From the NCBI RefSeq assembly GCF_036226505.1, contig NZ_CP108484.1, positions 2,542,001 through 2,606,000 of the forward strand: a stretch of 64,000 nucleotides of DNA, in the 5' to 3' direction. Positions 16,612-25,440 of the stretch are shown here, piece after piece. The translations under genes were made by a program, and so were the position numbers. The number at the start of each line of letters is the position of its first letter. Position 1 is the first letter of the stretch. Below the pieces are notes generated by a model. That model searched no databases and was not told the DNA's origin. It saw only the letters and a program-made list of their open reading frames with translations. The stretch is from Kitasatospora sp. NBC_01246. GTDB taxonomy: Bacteria; Actinomycetota; Actinomycetes; Streptomycetales; Streptomycetaceae.

Positions 16612-18042
16612 TCAGCTGTCCAGTGTCCCCACGTGGTGGACGCGGACGAGGTTGGTGGAGCCGGCGAGGCCGGGTGGGGAGCCGGCGGTGATGACGACGA
16701 TGTCGCCCTTGCGGCAGCGGCCGAGGGAGAGCAGCGCGGCGTCGACCTGTTCGACCATCTCGTCCGTGGTGGCGGCGAAGGGGCCGAGGAAGGTCTCCAC
16801 GCCCCAGGTGAGGGCGAGTTGGCTGCGGACGGCCGGTTCGTAGGTGAAGGCGAGCACCGGGATCGGCGAGCGGGAGCGGGAGAGCCGGCGGGCGGTGTCG
16901 CCGGACTGGGTGAAGGCGATCAGGTACTTGGCGCCCAGGAAGTCGCCGATCTCGGTGGCCGCGCGGGCGACGGCGCCGCCCTGGGTGCGCGGCTTGGTGC
17001 CGGCGGTGAGCGGCGGGAGGCCGTCGGCGAGGACGTCCTGTTCGGCGGCCTCGATGATGCGGCCCATGGTCCGGACCGTCTCGACGGGGTACTTGCCGAC
17101 GGAGGTCTCGCCGGAGAGCATCACCGCGTCGCTGCCGTCGAGGACGGCGTTGGCGACGTCGGAGGCCTCGGCCCGGGTGGGGCGGGAGGCGTTGATCATC
17201 GAGTCCAGCATCTGGGTGGCGACGATGACCGGCTTGGCGTTGCGCTTGGCCAGCTTGACGGCGCGCTTCTGGACCATCGGGACCTGTTCGAGGGGCATCT
17301 CCACACCCAGGTCGCCGCGGGCCACCATGATGCCGTCGAAGGCGTCCACGATGGATTCCAGGTTCTCGACCGCCTGCGGCTTCTCGATCTTGGCGATGAC
17401 CGGGACGGAGCGCCCCTCCTCCGCCATCACGCGGTGGACGTCCTCGATGTCGCGGCCGCTGCGGACGAAGGAGAGCGCGATCAGGTCGGCGCCGGTCCGC
17501 AGGGCCCAGCGCAGGTCGGCGATGTCCTTCTCGCTCAGCGCGGGTACGGAGACGGCGACGCCGGGGAGGTTGAGGCCCTTGTGGTCGGAGACCAGGCCGC
17601 CCTCGACGACGGTGCAGCGGACCAGCGGGCCGGCCACCTCGACGACCTCCAGGGTGACCCGGCCGTCGTCGACGAGGATCCGCTCGCCGCTGGTGACGTC
17701 GGCGGCGAGGCCCGGGTAGGTGGTGCCGCAGATGTTCTGGTCTCCGACGACGCCCTTGTCGGTGGAGATCGTGAACTCGTCGCCGCGTTCGAGAAGTACC
17801 GGACCTTCGGCGAAGGTCTCCAGTCGGATCTTCGGGCCTTGAAGGTCGGCGAGCACGCCGACGCTGCGGCCGGTCTCGTCGGCGGCCTTGCGGACCCGGC
17901 GGTAGCGCTCCTCGTGCTCGGCGTGGGAGCCGTGGCTCAGGTTGAAGCGGGCGATGTCCATCCCGGCGTCGACCAGCGTCTTGATCTGGTCGTACGAGTC
18001 GGTGGCTGGCCCGAGAGTACAGACGATTTTTGCTCGGCGCAT
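16612..18042 (-). CDS. pyk: Pyruvate kinase
   Basis: 476 residues from ATG at 18042 (MRRAKIVCTLGPAT), which has AGGGG just upstream; an ATG six codons earlier is less likely. It converts phosphoenolpyruvate and ADP to pyruvate and ATP in glycolysis. Substrate and metal motifs are intact: DIARFNLSHGSHAEH, ADLQGPKIR, the signature IAKIEKPQAVENLESIVDAFDGIMVARGDLG region with the catalytic Lys and metal-binding Glu/Asp, then ATQMLDSMI and LSGETSVGKYP. It is convergent with the LAGLIDADG gene and divergent from the SBP/VWA cluster. Confidence 0.97.
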   Translation of the reverse strand: MRRAKIVCTLGPATDSYDQIKTLVDAGMDIARFNLSHGSHAEHEERYRRVRKAADETGRSVGVLADLQGPKIRLETFAEGPVLLERGDEFTISTDKGVVGDQNICGTTYPGLAADVTSGERILVDDGRVTLEVVEVAGPLVRCTVVEGGLVSDHKGLNLPGVAVSVPALSEKDIADLRWALRTGADLIALSFVRSGRDIEDVHRVMAEEGRSVPVIAKIEKPQAVENLESIVDAFDGIMVARGDLGVEMPLEQVPMVQKRAVKLAKRNAKPVIVATQMLDSMINASRPTRAEASDVANAVLDGSDAVMLSGETSVGKYPVETVRTMGRIIEAAEQDVLADGLPPLTAGTKPRTQGGAVARAATEIGDFLGAKYLIAFTQSGDTARRLSRSRSPIPVLAFTYEPAVRSQLALTWGVETFLGPFAATTDEMVEQVDAALLSLGRCRKGDIVVITAGSPPGLAGSTNLVRVHHVGTLDS

Positions 18043-18308
18043 ACCCCTGAGCGTAGGCATTACCGGCGCGTAACATCGACGCCCGTCCGACCGGCGGGAT
18101 GACCTTTGCAGGAAGGTGAGTTGAACAATCTGACACCCGCTCGGACTGGTGTGCGCGCGGCACCCGGCGGGCGTCCGCCGATGCGATTCCGTGAAGGGGT
18201 GTTCACCCCCGGTTCACCACGCCTTCGACCGCCGCTCGCGGCCCGGCGGGACGCTCGTCACCCGGGTGGGAGCCCGGACACGGGTCCGACGAGGGGGAAT
18301 CGCCCGGT

Positions 18309-19400
18309 ATGAAGCGTGCGTTCGGGGTGATCGCGGCACTGGTGCTGCTCGGCGGGGTGGCGTTCGCGCTGCTCAAACCCACCGGCCAGGACGATCCGGG
18401 CTCGAAGGTCGTCACGGTGACCGGCGTGATCGGCTCCGAGAAGCGAGACTTCTTCAAGGATCCGGACGTCGTGGCCGCGCTGGCGGAACAGGGCCTCAAG
18501 GTCGATGTGCAGACCACCGGGTCGTGGCTGATGAGCGAGAGCGACCTCGGCCGGCTCGACTTCGCGTTCCCGGCCAGCCTGTCGCCGGCCGAGGCGATCC
18601 GCCGGCAGCTGCAGCTCAAGGACGGGCCGGTCCGCCCGTTCTACTCGCCCCTGGTGGTGCTGGCCCACCGGTCGACGGCCAAGGTGCTGGCGCAGAACGG
18701 GCTGGCCTCCCAGGACCAGAACTCCCGGGTGTGGACGTTCAGGATGGACGAGTACGTCAACGTGGTCAGGGCCGGCCGCCGGTGGGAGGAGCTCACCGGC
18801 GCGAAGGACCAGGCGGACCTCAGCGGTGCGGTCTTCATGACCACCACGGACCCCGCCGAGTCCTCCTCCGGGGCGCTGTACCTCGCGCTGGTCTCCTACC
18901 TGCTCAACAACCACCAGGTGGTGTCGAGCGACGCCGAGGTGCAGCAGGTGAAGGCCGTGCTGTCCTCGCTGACCAGCAAGCAGGGCATCCAGAAGAGCAG
19001 CAGCGACGAGCCGTTCCGGGACTTCCTCTCGAACGTGGGCAATCCGCTGGTGCTCGCCTACGAGTCGCAGGCGGCGCAGCTGGCGGTGGAGGGCAAGGGG
19101 ACCGGCGACATGGTGGTGCTGTACCCGGACACCACCATCTCCTCCGACCACACCATCGTCGGGCGCACGGCGGCCGGGCAGAAGCTGGCCGCGCTGCTGA
19201 ACGACGACCAGAAGCTCCGCAAGCTGGAGGCCAGGTACGGGTTCCGGCCGCAGTCGGATCCGGCCGCCTTCGGTCTGCAGACCGCCGGGCGGGAGAACCC
19301 GGCCTTCGCGGCGGACCTGACGGCGGCGCGGGTGAAACAGGCGCCGGTGCCGTCCTCGGAGGCGCTGGCCAAGCTGGTCGACGCGGCGAAGGGGAAGTGA
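18309..19400 (+). CDS. Exported substrate-binding-like protein of the SBP/VWA cluster
   Basis: 363 residues. An N-terminal hydrophobic stretch (residues 5-22) lacks a lipobox Cys, so the protein is either signal-anchored or secreted. The remainder resembles a type 2 periplasmic binding fold: VVTVTGVIGSEKRDFFKDPDVVAAL near the start, SGALYLALVSYLLNNHQ, and VVLYPDTTISSDHTIVGRT near the end. No ABC permease or ATPase accompanies it. A substrate-binding/VWA fusion lipoprotein follows 82 bases later. The ligand is unknown, and a sensing or scaffolding role is more likely than uptake. Confidence 0.75.
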   Translation: MKRAFGVIAALVLLGGVAFALLKPTGQDDPGSKVVTVTGVIGSEKRDFFKDPDVVAALAEQGLKVDVQTTGSWLMSESDLGRLDFAFPASLSPAEAIRRQLQLKDGPVRPFYSPLVVLAHRSTAKVLAQNGLASQDQNSRVWTFRMDEYVNVVRAGRRWEELTGAKDQADLSGAVFMTTTDPAESSSGALYLALVSYLLNNHQVVSSDAEVQQVKAVLSSLTSKQGIQKSSSDEPFRDFLSNVGNPLVLAYESQAAQLAVEGKGTGDMVVLYPDTTISSDHTIVGRTAAGQKLAALLNDDQKLRKLEARYGFRPQSDPAAFGLQTAGRENPAFAADLTAARVKQAPVPSSEALAKLVDAAKGK

Positions 19401-19482
19401 CCGGCCGATGGCGGGCGGGACGGTGGCGGGGCGAACGGGACCGCCCGAAGCGGTACACGACGGCACGACGGACGGGGCGACG

Positions 19483-21135
19483 ATGAGGACGACCAGGGTG
19501 GGGGCCGCGGCGGGGCGCGGCGGGCGGGTGCTGGTGGCGGGGCTCGCCCTGCTGGTGGCGGCGACGGCGTGCACGTCCTCGCCGGCGCCGGCTCCGCAGC
19601 AGAGCGACGCGCCGGCGCCGACCGCGCGGGCGGGGGTGCTGCGGTTGCTGGCCGGCAGCGAACTGCAGGACATGGCGCCGGTGCTGGAGGAGGCGCAGAA
19701 GGCGACCGGGGTGACCGTCCAGTTCGCCTGGACCGGGTCGCTGGACGGTGCGGACGCCGTGGCCTCGGGCCGGGCGGACGGCAAGTACGACGCGGTCTGG
19801 TTCCCCTCGAACCACTATCTGCGGCTGGACGACGCGGGGAAGTCGAAGCTGCTGTCGGAGACGCCGGTGATGGTGTCGCCGGTGGCGGTGGGTGTGCGGT
19901 CGTCCGCGCTCAACGAGCTGGGCTGGGGCGACGGTTCCAAGGTGAGCTGGGGGCAGCTGGCGGACGCGGCGTCGACCGGCAGGCTGGCGTACGGGATGGC
20001 CGACCCGTCGCGGTCCAACTCGGGCTTCTCGGCGCTGGTGGCGGTGGCGGCGGCGTTCTCGGGGGCGGATTCGGCGCTCACCGAGGCGGACGTGCGGAAG
20101 GCGACGCCCTCGTTGAAGCAGTTCTTCACGGGGCAGAAGCTGACGTCGGGTTCGTCCGGCTGGCTGGCGCAGGCGTACGCGCGGGCGGAGCAGGGCCGGG
20201 TCGGGGCGCTGGTCAACTACGAGTCGGTCCTGCTGTCGATGAACAAGACGCTGGCGGCGGACCAGCAGTTGACGGTGATCCGGCCGACCGACGGCGTGGT
20301 GTCGGCGAACTACCCGCTGACGCTGCTCAGTTCGTCGGCCGAGCGGGAGCGGGACTCGTTCCGGCGGCTGACCGACTACCTGCTGAAGGACGATGTGCAG
20401 AAGCGCGTCTCGGAGTTGACGCTGCGTCACCCGGTGTCGGCGGGGGTGGCGGCGGCTCCGTCGCTGCCGGCCGACCGGCGGCACGAGTTGCCGTTCCCGG
20501 GCAGCAAGGCGGTCGCGGACGGCCTGTTGGCCTCGTACCAGGACGAGCTGCGCCGGCCGTCGCGGACGGTGTACGTGCTGGACACCTCGGGGTCGATGGC
20601 GGGGGCCCGGCTGGCGGCGCTGAAGTCGGCGCTGGGGCGGCTGACCGGGGCGGAGGACACCCGAGGGGTGCGGCGGTTCCGCAACCGCGAGGAGGTGACG
20701 CTGCTGTCGTTCGCCTCCAAGGTGAAGTCGACGAAGACGCACACGGTGCCGGCGGCCGGTGCGCAGCAGGAGCTGGCGTCGATCAACGCGGATGTGCAGG
20801 CGCTGTCGGCGGACGGCGGGACGGCGGTGTACAGCTCGCTGCAGGAGGCGTACCGGTTCCTGGACCGGCAGCAGGCGGCGGCGCAGGACGACCGGTTCAC
20901 GTCGATCGTGGTGATGACGGACGGTGAGAGCAACGAGGGCGCGTCGGACAAGGACTTCCGGAACTTCTACAACGGGTTGTCGGCGGCGCAGAAGGCGGTG
21001 CCGGTGTTCCCGATCCTGTTCGGGGACGCGGCGAAGAACCAGTTGCAGGGGATCGCGGATCTGACCGGGGGCAAGCTGTTCGACGGGACGGCGTCGCTGG
21101 ACGGGGCGTTCGAGGAGATCCGTGGGTACCAGTAG
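19483..21135 (+). CDS. Substrate-binding and von Willebrand factor A domain lipoprotein
   Basis: 550 residues from ATG at 19483, preceded by a GGGG ribosome site; an earlier ATG at 19408 would place extra residues before the signal. The lipoprotein signal ends VAATAC with Cys30. Residues 50-340 form an extracellular solute-binding fold (GVLRLLAGSELQDMAPVLEEA, KYDAVWFPSNHYLRL, SNSGFSALVAVAAAF). Residues 362-550 form a VWA domain with a complete metal-ion-dependent adhesion site: DTSGS at 367-371, Thr447, and Asp480 in VVMTDGES. Such fusions often sit beside TelA/TerD-type toxic-anion genes; none is in this window. It is probably a surface metal-dependent ligand binder. Confidence 0.85.
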   Translation: MRTTRVGAAAGRGGRVLVAGLALLVAATACTSSPAPAPQQSDAPAPTARAGVLRLLAGSELQDMAPVLEEAQKATGVTVQFAWTGSLDGADAVASGRADGKYDAVWFPSNHYLRLDDAGKSKLLSETPVMVSPVAVGVRSSALNELGWGDGSKVSWGQLADAASTGRLAYGMADPSRSNSGFSALVAVAAAFSGADSALTEADVRKATPSLKQFFTGQKLTSGSSGWLAQAYARAEQGRVGALVNYESVLLSMNKTLAADQQLTVIRPTDGVVSANYPLTLLSSSAERERDSFRRLTDYLLKDDVQKRVSELTLRHPVSAGVAAAPSLPADRRHELPFPGSKAVADGLLASYQDELRRPSRTVYVLDTSGSMAGARLAALKSALGRLTGAEDTRGVRRFRNREEVTLLSFASKVKSTKTHTVPAAGAQQELASINADVQALSADGGTAVYSSLQEAYRFLDRQQAAAQDDRFTSIVVMTDGESNEGASDKDFRNFYNGLSAAQKAVPVFPILFGDAAKNQLQGIADLTGGKLFDGTASLDGAFEEIRGYQ

Positions 21136-21646
21136 CCGCGGGGGTCCGGGCGGGCGGCGGATGGTGGGGTATCTGGAGTCCACCCGCAATCTGGTCGGCT
21201 GCGGGGGCGGGGCGGTCGGGCTGGGGCTGCACTTCGCGGGGCTCGGCGGTGCGTGGTGGCCGGGGATCGTGGCGGCGCTGTACGTCGTGGGTGTGCTGCT
21301 GGCGCCGGGGCCGCGCCCGGTGACCCCGGGGCGGGTGCCGGACGTGCCGGTGCCGGACGCGCCGCTGCCCGCGCCGCCGGTGCGCTGGGTGGAGCTGGAC
21401 GCGCTGGCGGGTTATCTGGGGACGGTGGCCCTGCCGTCGTCGGTGAAGCTGGACGACCTGGTGGAGCGGTTGCGGGTGGTCGGTCCGGGGCCGGCGGCGG
21501 AGCGGATCGTGCTGCGGCGGCTGCCGGTGGCGGTGGACGGCTATCTGCGGGCGCGGACCTGGGAGCGCTGGACGCCGGACGGCGAGGATCCGGGGGTGGC
21601 GCTCGCCCGGGAGGTGGAGCGGATGGCGGCGGTGCTGGCGGGTTGA
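21122..21646 (+). CDS. Small membrane protein of the SBP/VWA cluster
   Basis: 174 residues from GTG at 21122, overlapping the VWA stop by 14 bases; an ATG at 21161 is a reasonable alternative. Two hydrophobic segments (about residues 24-41 and 45-61) are followed by a Pro/Val-rich stretch and a cytoplasmic-looking domain (LDALAGYLGTVALPSSVKLDDLVERLRVV ... EVERMAAVLAG). I do not recognise the family. Its tight linkage to the VWA lipoprotein gene suggests a joint function at the membrane. Confidence 0.65.
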   Translation: MGTSSRGGPGGRRMVGYLESTRNLVGCGGGAVGLGLHFAGLGGAWWPGIVAALYVVGVLLAPGPRPVTPGRVPDVPVPDAPLPAPPVRWVELDALAGYLGTVALPSSVKLDDLVERLRVVGPGPAAERIVLRRLPVAVDGYLRARTWERWTPDGEDPGVALAREVERMAAVLAG

Positions 21647-21683
21647 GCGGGGGAGGCTCGCGCCGGGTGTCGGCGCGGGCCGG

Positions 21684-24600
21684 TCACGTCTCCAGGGCGC
21701 CGGCGAGTTCCGCCCGGCGGCGGACGCCGAGTTTGCGGAAGCTGTTGGTCAGGTGGGTCTCCACGGTCCGGACGGCCAGGTGCAGCATGGCGGCGATCTC
21801 GGCGTTGGAGTGTCCGGCCGTGGCCAGGCGGCAGATCCGCAGTTCGCTGTCGGTGAGGGCCTCGGCGCCGGCGTGCTCGCCGCGGCCGCGCCGGGCGCCG
21901 CTGGCGCGGAGCGCCTCGACGGCGACGGCCCGCAGTCGTATCGCGCCGAGCCGTTCGGCGCGGCCGGCGGCCTCGCGCAGGGCGCGGCGGGCGGCGCCGC
22001 GGCGGCCGCCGTCGGCGAGCAGGCGGCCGTGGGTGATCAGTGCGGGGATGAGTTCGGTCTCGATCTCGGCGGTGCGCAGGAGTTCGACGGCCTCGGCGGC
22101 GAGGTCGAGTCCGTGGCGGCCGCCGGTGGCGGCGCCGAGGGCGCGCAGGGCGCGGCCGACGGTGCGCGGGGTGCCCCAGATCCGGGCGAGCCGCAGTTCC
22201 TCCTCGGCGAGGGCGACGGCGGGGCCGGGTTCGCCGAGGGCGGTGTGGCAGTCGGCGGCGGCGGAGCGCCAGGGGGTGACGATGGGGCTGAGGACGTGCC
22301 GTTCGCCTTGGCGGCGGCCGCATTCCATCAGGTCGACGAGGGCTTCGGCCGGTTCGCCCGTGGCGAGTCGGAGCAGGCCGCGGGCGTACAGGTACTCGTT
22401 CCACTCCCAGGAGCCCTGGGCGCGGTCCGCGGCGACGGCGCGGGCGAGGCCGTGGGCCTGCCAGTAGCGGCCGGTCTCGGTGAGGGCGATGACGGCCTGG
22501 GCGACGAGGTGGGCGTTCTGCTGGCCGAGCAGGCCGGCGTAGGTGGCGGGAGCCTGCGCGTCGGCTTCGGCCGGTTCACCGGGCGCGGTCGCGGCGCCCG
22601 GCGTGGTGACGTCGCGGTCCGCGAGGTGCGGGTCCGCGGTGCCCGGGGCGCAGGCGCCCGGGTGGCCCGGCCCGGTGGCGCCCGGGCCGCTGGCGCCCGG
22701 GCCGGTGTCCGCCGGTGTCCCGCACCACCAGGACCAGACGGAGCGCTCGTGGCGTTCGGGCCGCTCGGCGCTCTCGCCGCCGGACCGGCCGCGGACGCCT
22801 GTCCGCAGCCCCTGGCGGACGGGCTGGGCGGGGGCGGGCGGGGCCGCCTGGGCGGGGGCGGGCGCCGGTCCCGGGAGCGCGGCGGGCCCCGCGCAGGCGG
22901 CGGGCGCGGACGCGGCGGCGGCCGACGCGGCGGACGATCCGGTCAGCGCGAGGTCGTCGAGCAGCGCCTGGTACTCGCCGCGCATCACCCGGCTCTCGGC
23001 GCGCACGCTCAGCAGGCACTGGTAGCCGGGGTCCAGCGAGGGCCCCCGGTACGCGGCCAGGCCACGCGCCACCAGCCGGTCCGCCTCGGGCAGCAGGTCC
23101 GCCCACTGGGCCAGGGTGGCGGCGGAGACCAGGACGTAGGAGCGGCAGAGCGGGTCGACCGGGGCGTCGAGCAGGTCCTTGACCCGGGCGGCGACCTCGG
23201 CCGCGGAGAGCACCCCGCTGGTCGAGTCGAACTCGGTGAGCAGCGCGTACGCGGGCGGTGCGAGCCGGTGCTGGGTGCGGGCGGCGAACCGCTGGACGCC
23301 CTCGACCACCTGGAGCCAGCTGTGGCCGTCGTGCGCGGCGATCAGTGCGGCGGCGGCCTGGACGGCGTGGACGAGGTCGTCGCGGTCGGCGAAGCGTTCG
23401 GCCAGTTCCTCCATCAGTTCCAGCGCCGCGGGGGCGTCGCCGCGGGCGGCCAGTACGGCGCCGAGCGTGTTGGCGGTCTGGAAGACGCCTTCGTCGGACT
23501 GCTGGAGGTGGACGGCCTCGGCGAGGTGGCGGACGCCCGCGGTGCGCTCGGCCGGGCCGAGGGTGACCTCCAGGCCGCCGAGCTCGGTGAGCAGCAGGCC
23601 GCGCCGGCGGTCGTTGAGCGGCTCGGTGAGGACCCGGCGCAGCAGGGTGACGGCGTCCTCGGGGCGGTCGGCCTCGGCGGCCTTGCGGGCGGCGCGGCGC
23701 AGGGCTTCCGCGGCCCAGCGCGGGGCGGGGGCGGGGGTGAGCAGGAGGTGTCCGGCGACGCGTTCGTCGGGTGCTCCGGTGCGGTGCAGGAACTCGGCGG
23801 CGGCGCGGTGGACGCGGGCGCGGTGGCCGGGTTCGTGGCCGGCCAGGACGGCGTCGGTGAGCAGCGGGTGGGCGAAGCGGGGCCAGCGGCCGGGGCCGGG
23901 GTCGTCGAGCAGCTGCTGGGTGGTGAGCTCGGCGAGCCAGCCGGTGATCTGGTCGGGGTCGGCGCCGGCGAGTTCGGCGAGCATCGGTACCGGGTCGAAG
24001 TCCCCGGCGCCGGGCAGGGGGGCGGTGCGGGCGGCGGGGTGTTCCTGCATCCGGGCGAGGACGCGGGCGGCGGTGAGGGCGCGGTCGCCGCCGCCGCGCA
24101 GCCACTGTTCGACGGCTTCGGGGAAGGCGCCGCCGGGCATCCGGGCGCAGCTGTCGGGCAGGGCGCGGAGGGTGGTGAGGGCGCGGGGCGCGGGCAGGGC
24201 CGGGAGGGCGACGAGGGCGGGCGGGGCGGGCAGGGCGGTGAAGGCGGCGGGGCAGCACTCGTCGGGGTGGTCGCGCAGGTCGGCGAGGAGTGCGGTGAGC
24301 AGCAGCGGGTTGCCGCCGGTGGCGCGGACGCAGTCGTCGGCGAGGGCGGGCGGGGCGCCGAGGCCGAGGTGGAGTTCGGCGAGCCGGGTGGCGGCGGTGG
24401 TGTCGAGGGGGTCGAGCCGGGTGGTGTCGGCCAGTCCGGGGGGCAGGCCGCGGCCGAAGCGGGCGGGCGGGCTGCCGAGGGCGCTCTGGCGGCGTTCGGT
24501 GGCCAGCAGGAGGACGGGCAGCCGGTCGATCCGGCGGGCGAGCTGGAGCAGCCAGTCCCGGGAGGCCCGGTCGGCGAGGTGGATGTCGTCGACGGCGAGC

Positions 24601-24998
24601 AGGACGGGGCTGTGGGCGGCGTGCAGGCGCAGCAGGGCCCAGAGGTCGGTGTCGGTGTCGGGGGCGGTGCGGCCGGTCCCGGGGGGCGGTGTGCCCTGGC
24701 CGGGGGCGGCCTCGAACAGCTGGCGGGCGGCGGCGTAGGGGGTGGTGGCCTCGTCGACGGAGCAGCGGGCCCACAGCACGGTGGTGCCGTGCGCGGCCTC
24801 GCGGCGGGCGGCTTCGGCGAGCAGGGCGCTGCGGCCGGTCCCGGCGGCGCCGGTGACCAGCAGGACGCCGCCGGTGCCGGTCCGGGCGCGGGTGGCGAGG
24901 GCGGCGATCCGGCGCAGCTGGGGGTCGCGGGCCGCGAGGTGCGGTGGTGCGGCGACGGTCCGGTCCTGCTGGTGTCGGCGCGTCCTGACGGTACTCAT
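21684..24998 (-). CDS. LAL-family (large ATP-binding LuxR) transcriptional regulator
   Basis: 1104 residues from ATG at 24998, preceded by AGGGA. A STAND/AAA ATPase lies at the N-terminus with Walker A GAAGTGRSALL (50-60), where Arg stands in place of the usual Lys, and Walker B PVLLAVDDIHLAD. A long helical-repeat sensor region follows. An insert of about 130 residues rich in Ala, Pro and Gly interrupts it (bases 22550-22940). The C-terminus is a LuxR helix-turn-helix (ALTDSELRICRLATAGHSNAEI, RTVETHLTNSFRKLGV). LAL proteins activate transcription on binding a small ligand. It converges on the SBP/VWA cluster and is divergent from another LuxR-type gene. Confidence 0.9.
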   Translation of the reverse strand: MSTVRTRRHQQDRTVAAPPHLAARDPQLRRIAALATRARTGTGGVLLVTGAAGTGRSALLAEAARREAAHGTTVLWARCSVDEATTPYAAARQLFEAAPGQGTPPPGTGRTAPDTDTDLWALLRLHAAHSPVLLAVDDIHLADRASRDWLLQLARRIDRLPVLLLATERRQSALGSPPARFGRGLPPGLADTTRLDPLDTTAATRLAELHLGLGAPPALADDCVRATGGNPLLLTALLADLRDHPDECCPAAFTALPAPPALVALPALPAPRALTTLRALPDSCARMPGGAFPEAVEQWLRGGGDRALTAARVLARMQEHPAARTAPLPGAGDFDPVPMLAELAGADPDQITGWLAELTTQQLLDDPGPGRWPRFAHPLLTDAVLAGHEPGHRARVHRAAAEFLHRTGAPDERVAGHLLLTPAPAPRWAAEALRRAARKAAEADRPEDAVTLLRRVLTEPLNDRRRGLLLTELGGLEVTLGPAERTAGVRHLAEAVHLQQSDEGVFQTANTLGAVLAARGDAPAALELMEELAERFADRDDLVHAVQAAAALIAAHDGHSWLQVVEGVQRFAARTQHRLAPPAYALLTEFDSTSGVLSAAEVAARVKDLLDAPVDPLCRSYVLVSAATLAQWADLLPEADRLVARGLAAYRGPSLDPGYQCLLSVRAESRVMRGEYQALLDDLALTGSSAASAAAASAPAACAGPAALPGPAPAPAQAAPPAPAQPVRQGLRTGVRGRSGGESAERPERHERSVWSWWCGTPADTGPGASGPGATGPGHPGACAPGTADPHLADRDVTTPGAATAPGEPAEADAQAPATYAGLLGQQNAHLVAQAVIALTETGRYWQAHGLARAVAADRAQGSWEWNEYLYARGLLRLATGEPAEALVDLMECGRRQGERHVLSPIVTPWRSAAADCHTALGEPGPAVALAEEELRLARIWGTPRTVGRALRALGAATGGRHGLDLAAEAVELLRTAEIETELIPALITHGRLLADGGRRGAARRALREAAGRAERLGAIRLRAVAVEALRASGARRGRGEHAGAEALTDSELRICRLATAGHSNAEIAAMLHLAVRTVETHLTNSFRKLGVRRRAELAGALET

Positions 24999-25440
24999 CT
25001 GCTTCCCTCCCGCGACGCCCGCCGATGACCGGACGGGCACTTTTCCCCGTTGTGCAGGGAAACGGCTTGACGCCGTGTCAGCGGCTCGGTTACAGCTGTG
25101 ATTCTCGTCGCACCCCTTTCGGAGCCGCTCCGCACCCACCCCCGCCCGATCCGTCCGGCTGCCCTCCGCGCCCCGCACCGCCCCCGCCCGGGCCGGGGCC
25201 GCGCCCGTCGTGCGCGTGTCCGCACGGCGCTGCGCTGCTCCGTTGCCGCCGGGTGGCCGATCTCGTGGTGGACCACGATGGCCGTGGCCGCCCGTGGCGG
25301 GGACCATGGAGCCTACCGGGGGGCCGTCGTCGTTCCCGCATCGCACGCCGCACGCCTGTGCCCGCCGGGCCCTGCAAGGGCCTGGGCGCGGCGCACCGCC
25401 GTCCGGCCGCGAGCCGGGGATTCTCCAGGAGGGGGCCAGC
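24999..25440. promoter_or_regulatory. 442-bp divergent intergenic region between two LuxR-type regulators
   Basis: No gene is seen. Close to the LAL start are two touching dyads: TTTCCC...GGGAAA (25042-25062) and ACGGC-TTGAC-GCCGT (25062-25076). Either could be an operator. The remainder up to 25426 is GC-rich with no clear promoter hexamers. The last 15 bases hold the AGGAGGG ribosome site of the + strand gene. Confidence 0.45.

Noticed and set aside
15598..16640. Integrated element with tRNA-derived attachment sites around the LAGLIDADG gene
   Set aside because: No duplicate of the tRNA 3' end was found between 15682 and 16640, and there is no integrase.
18106..18312. 68-codon frame on the + strand before the SBP-like gene
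   Set aside because: No ribosome site or hydrophobic or domain pattern; it runs into the next gene and looks random.
21753..25028. Open frame of 1,091 codons on the + strand opposite the LAL regulator
   Set aside because: The - strand reading has Walker motifs and a LuxR HTH; the + reading is Gly/Val/Ala repeats.
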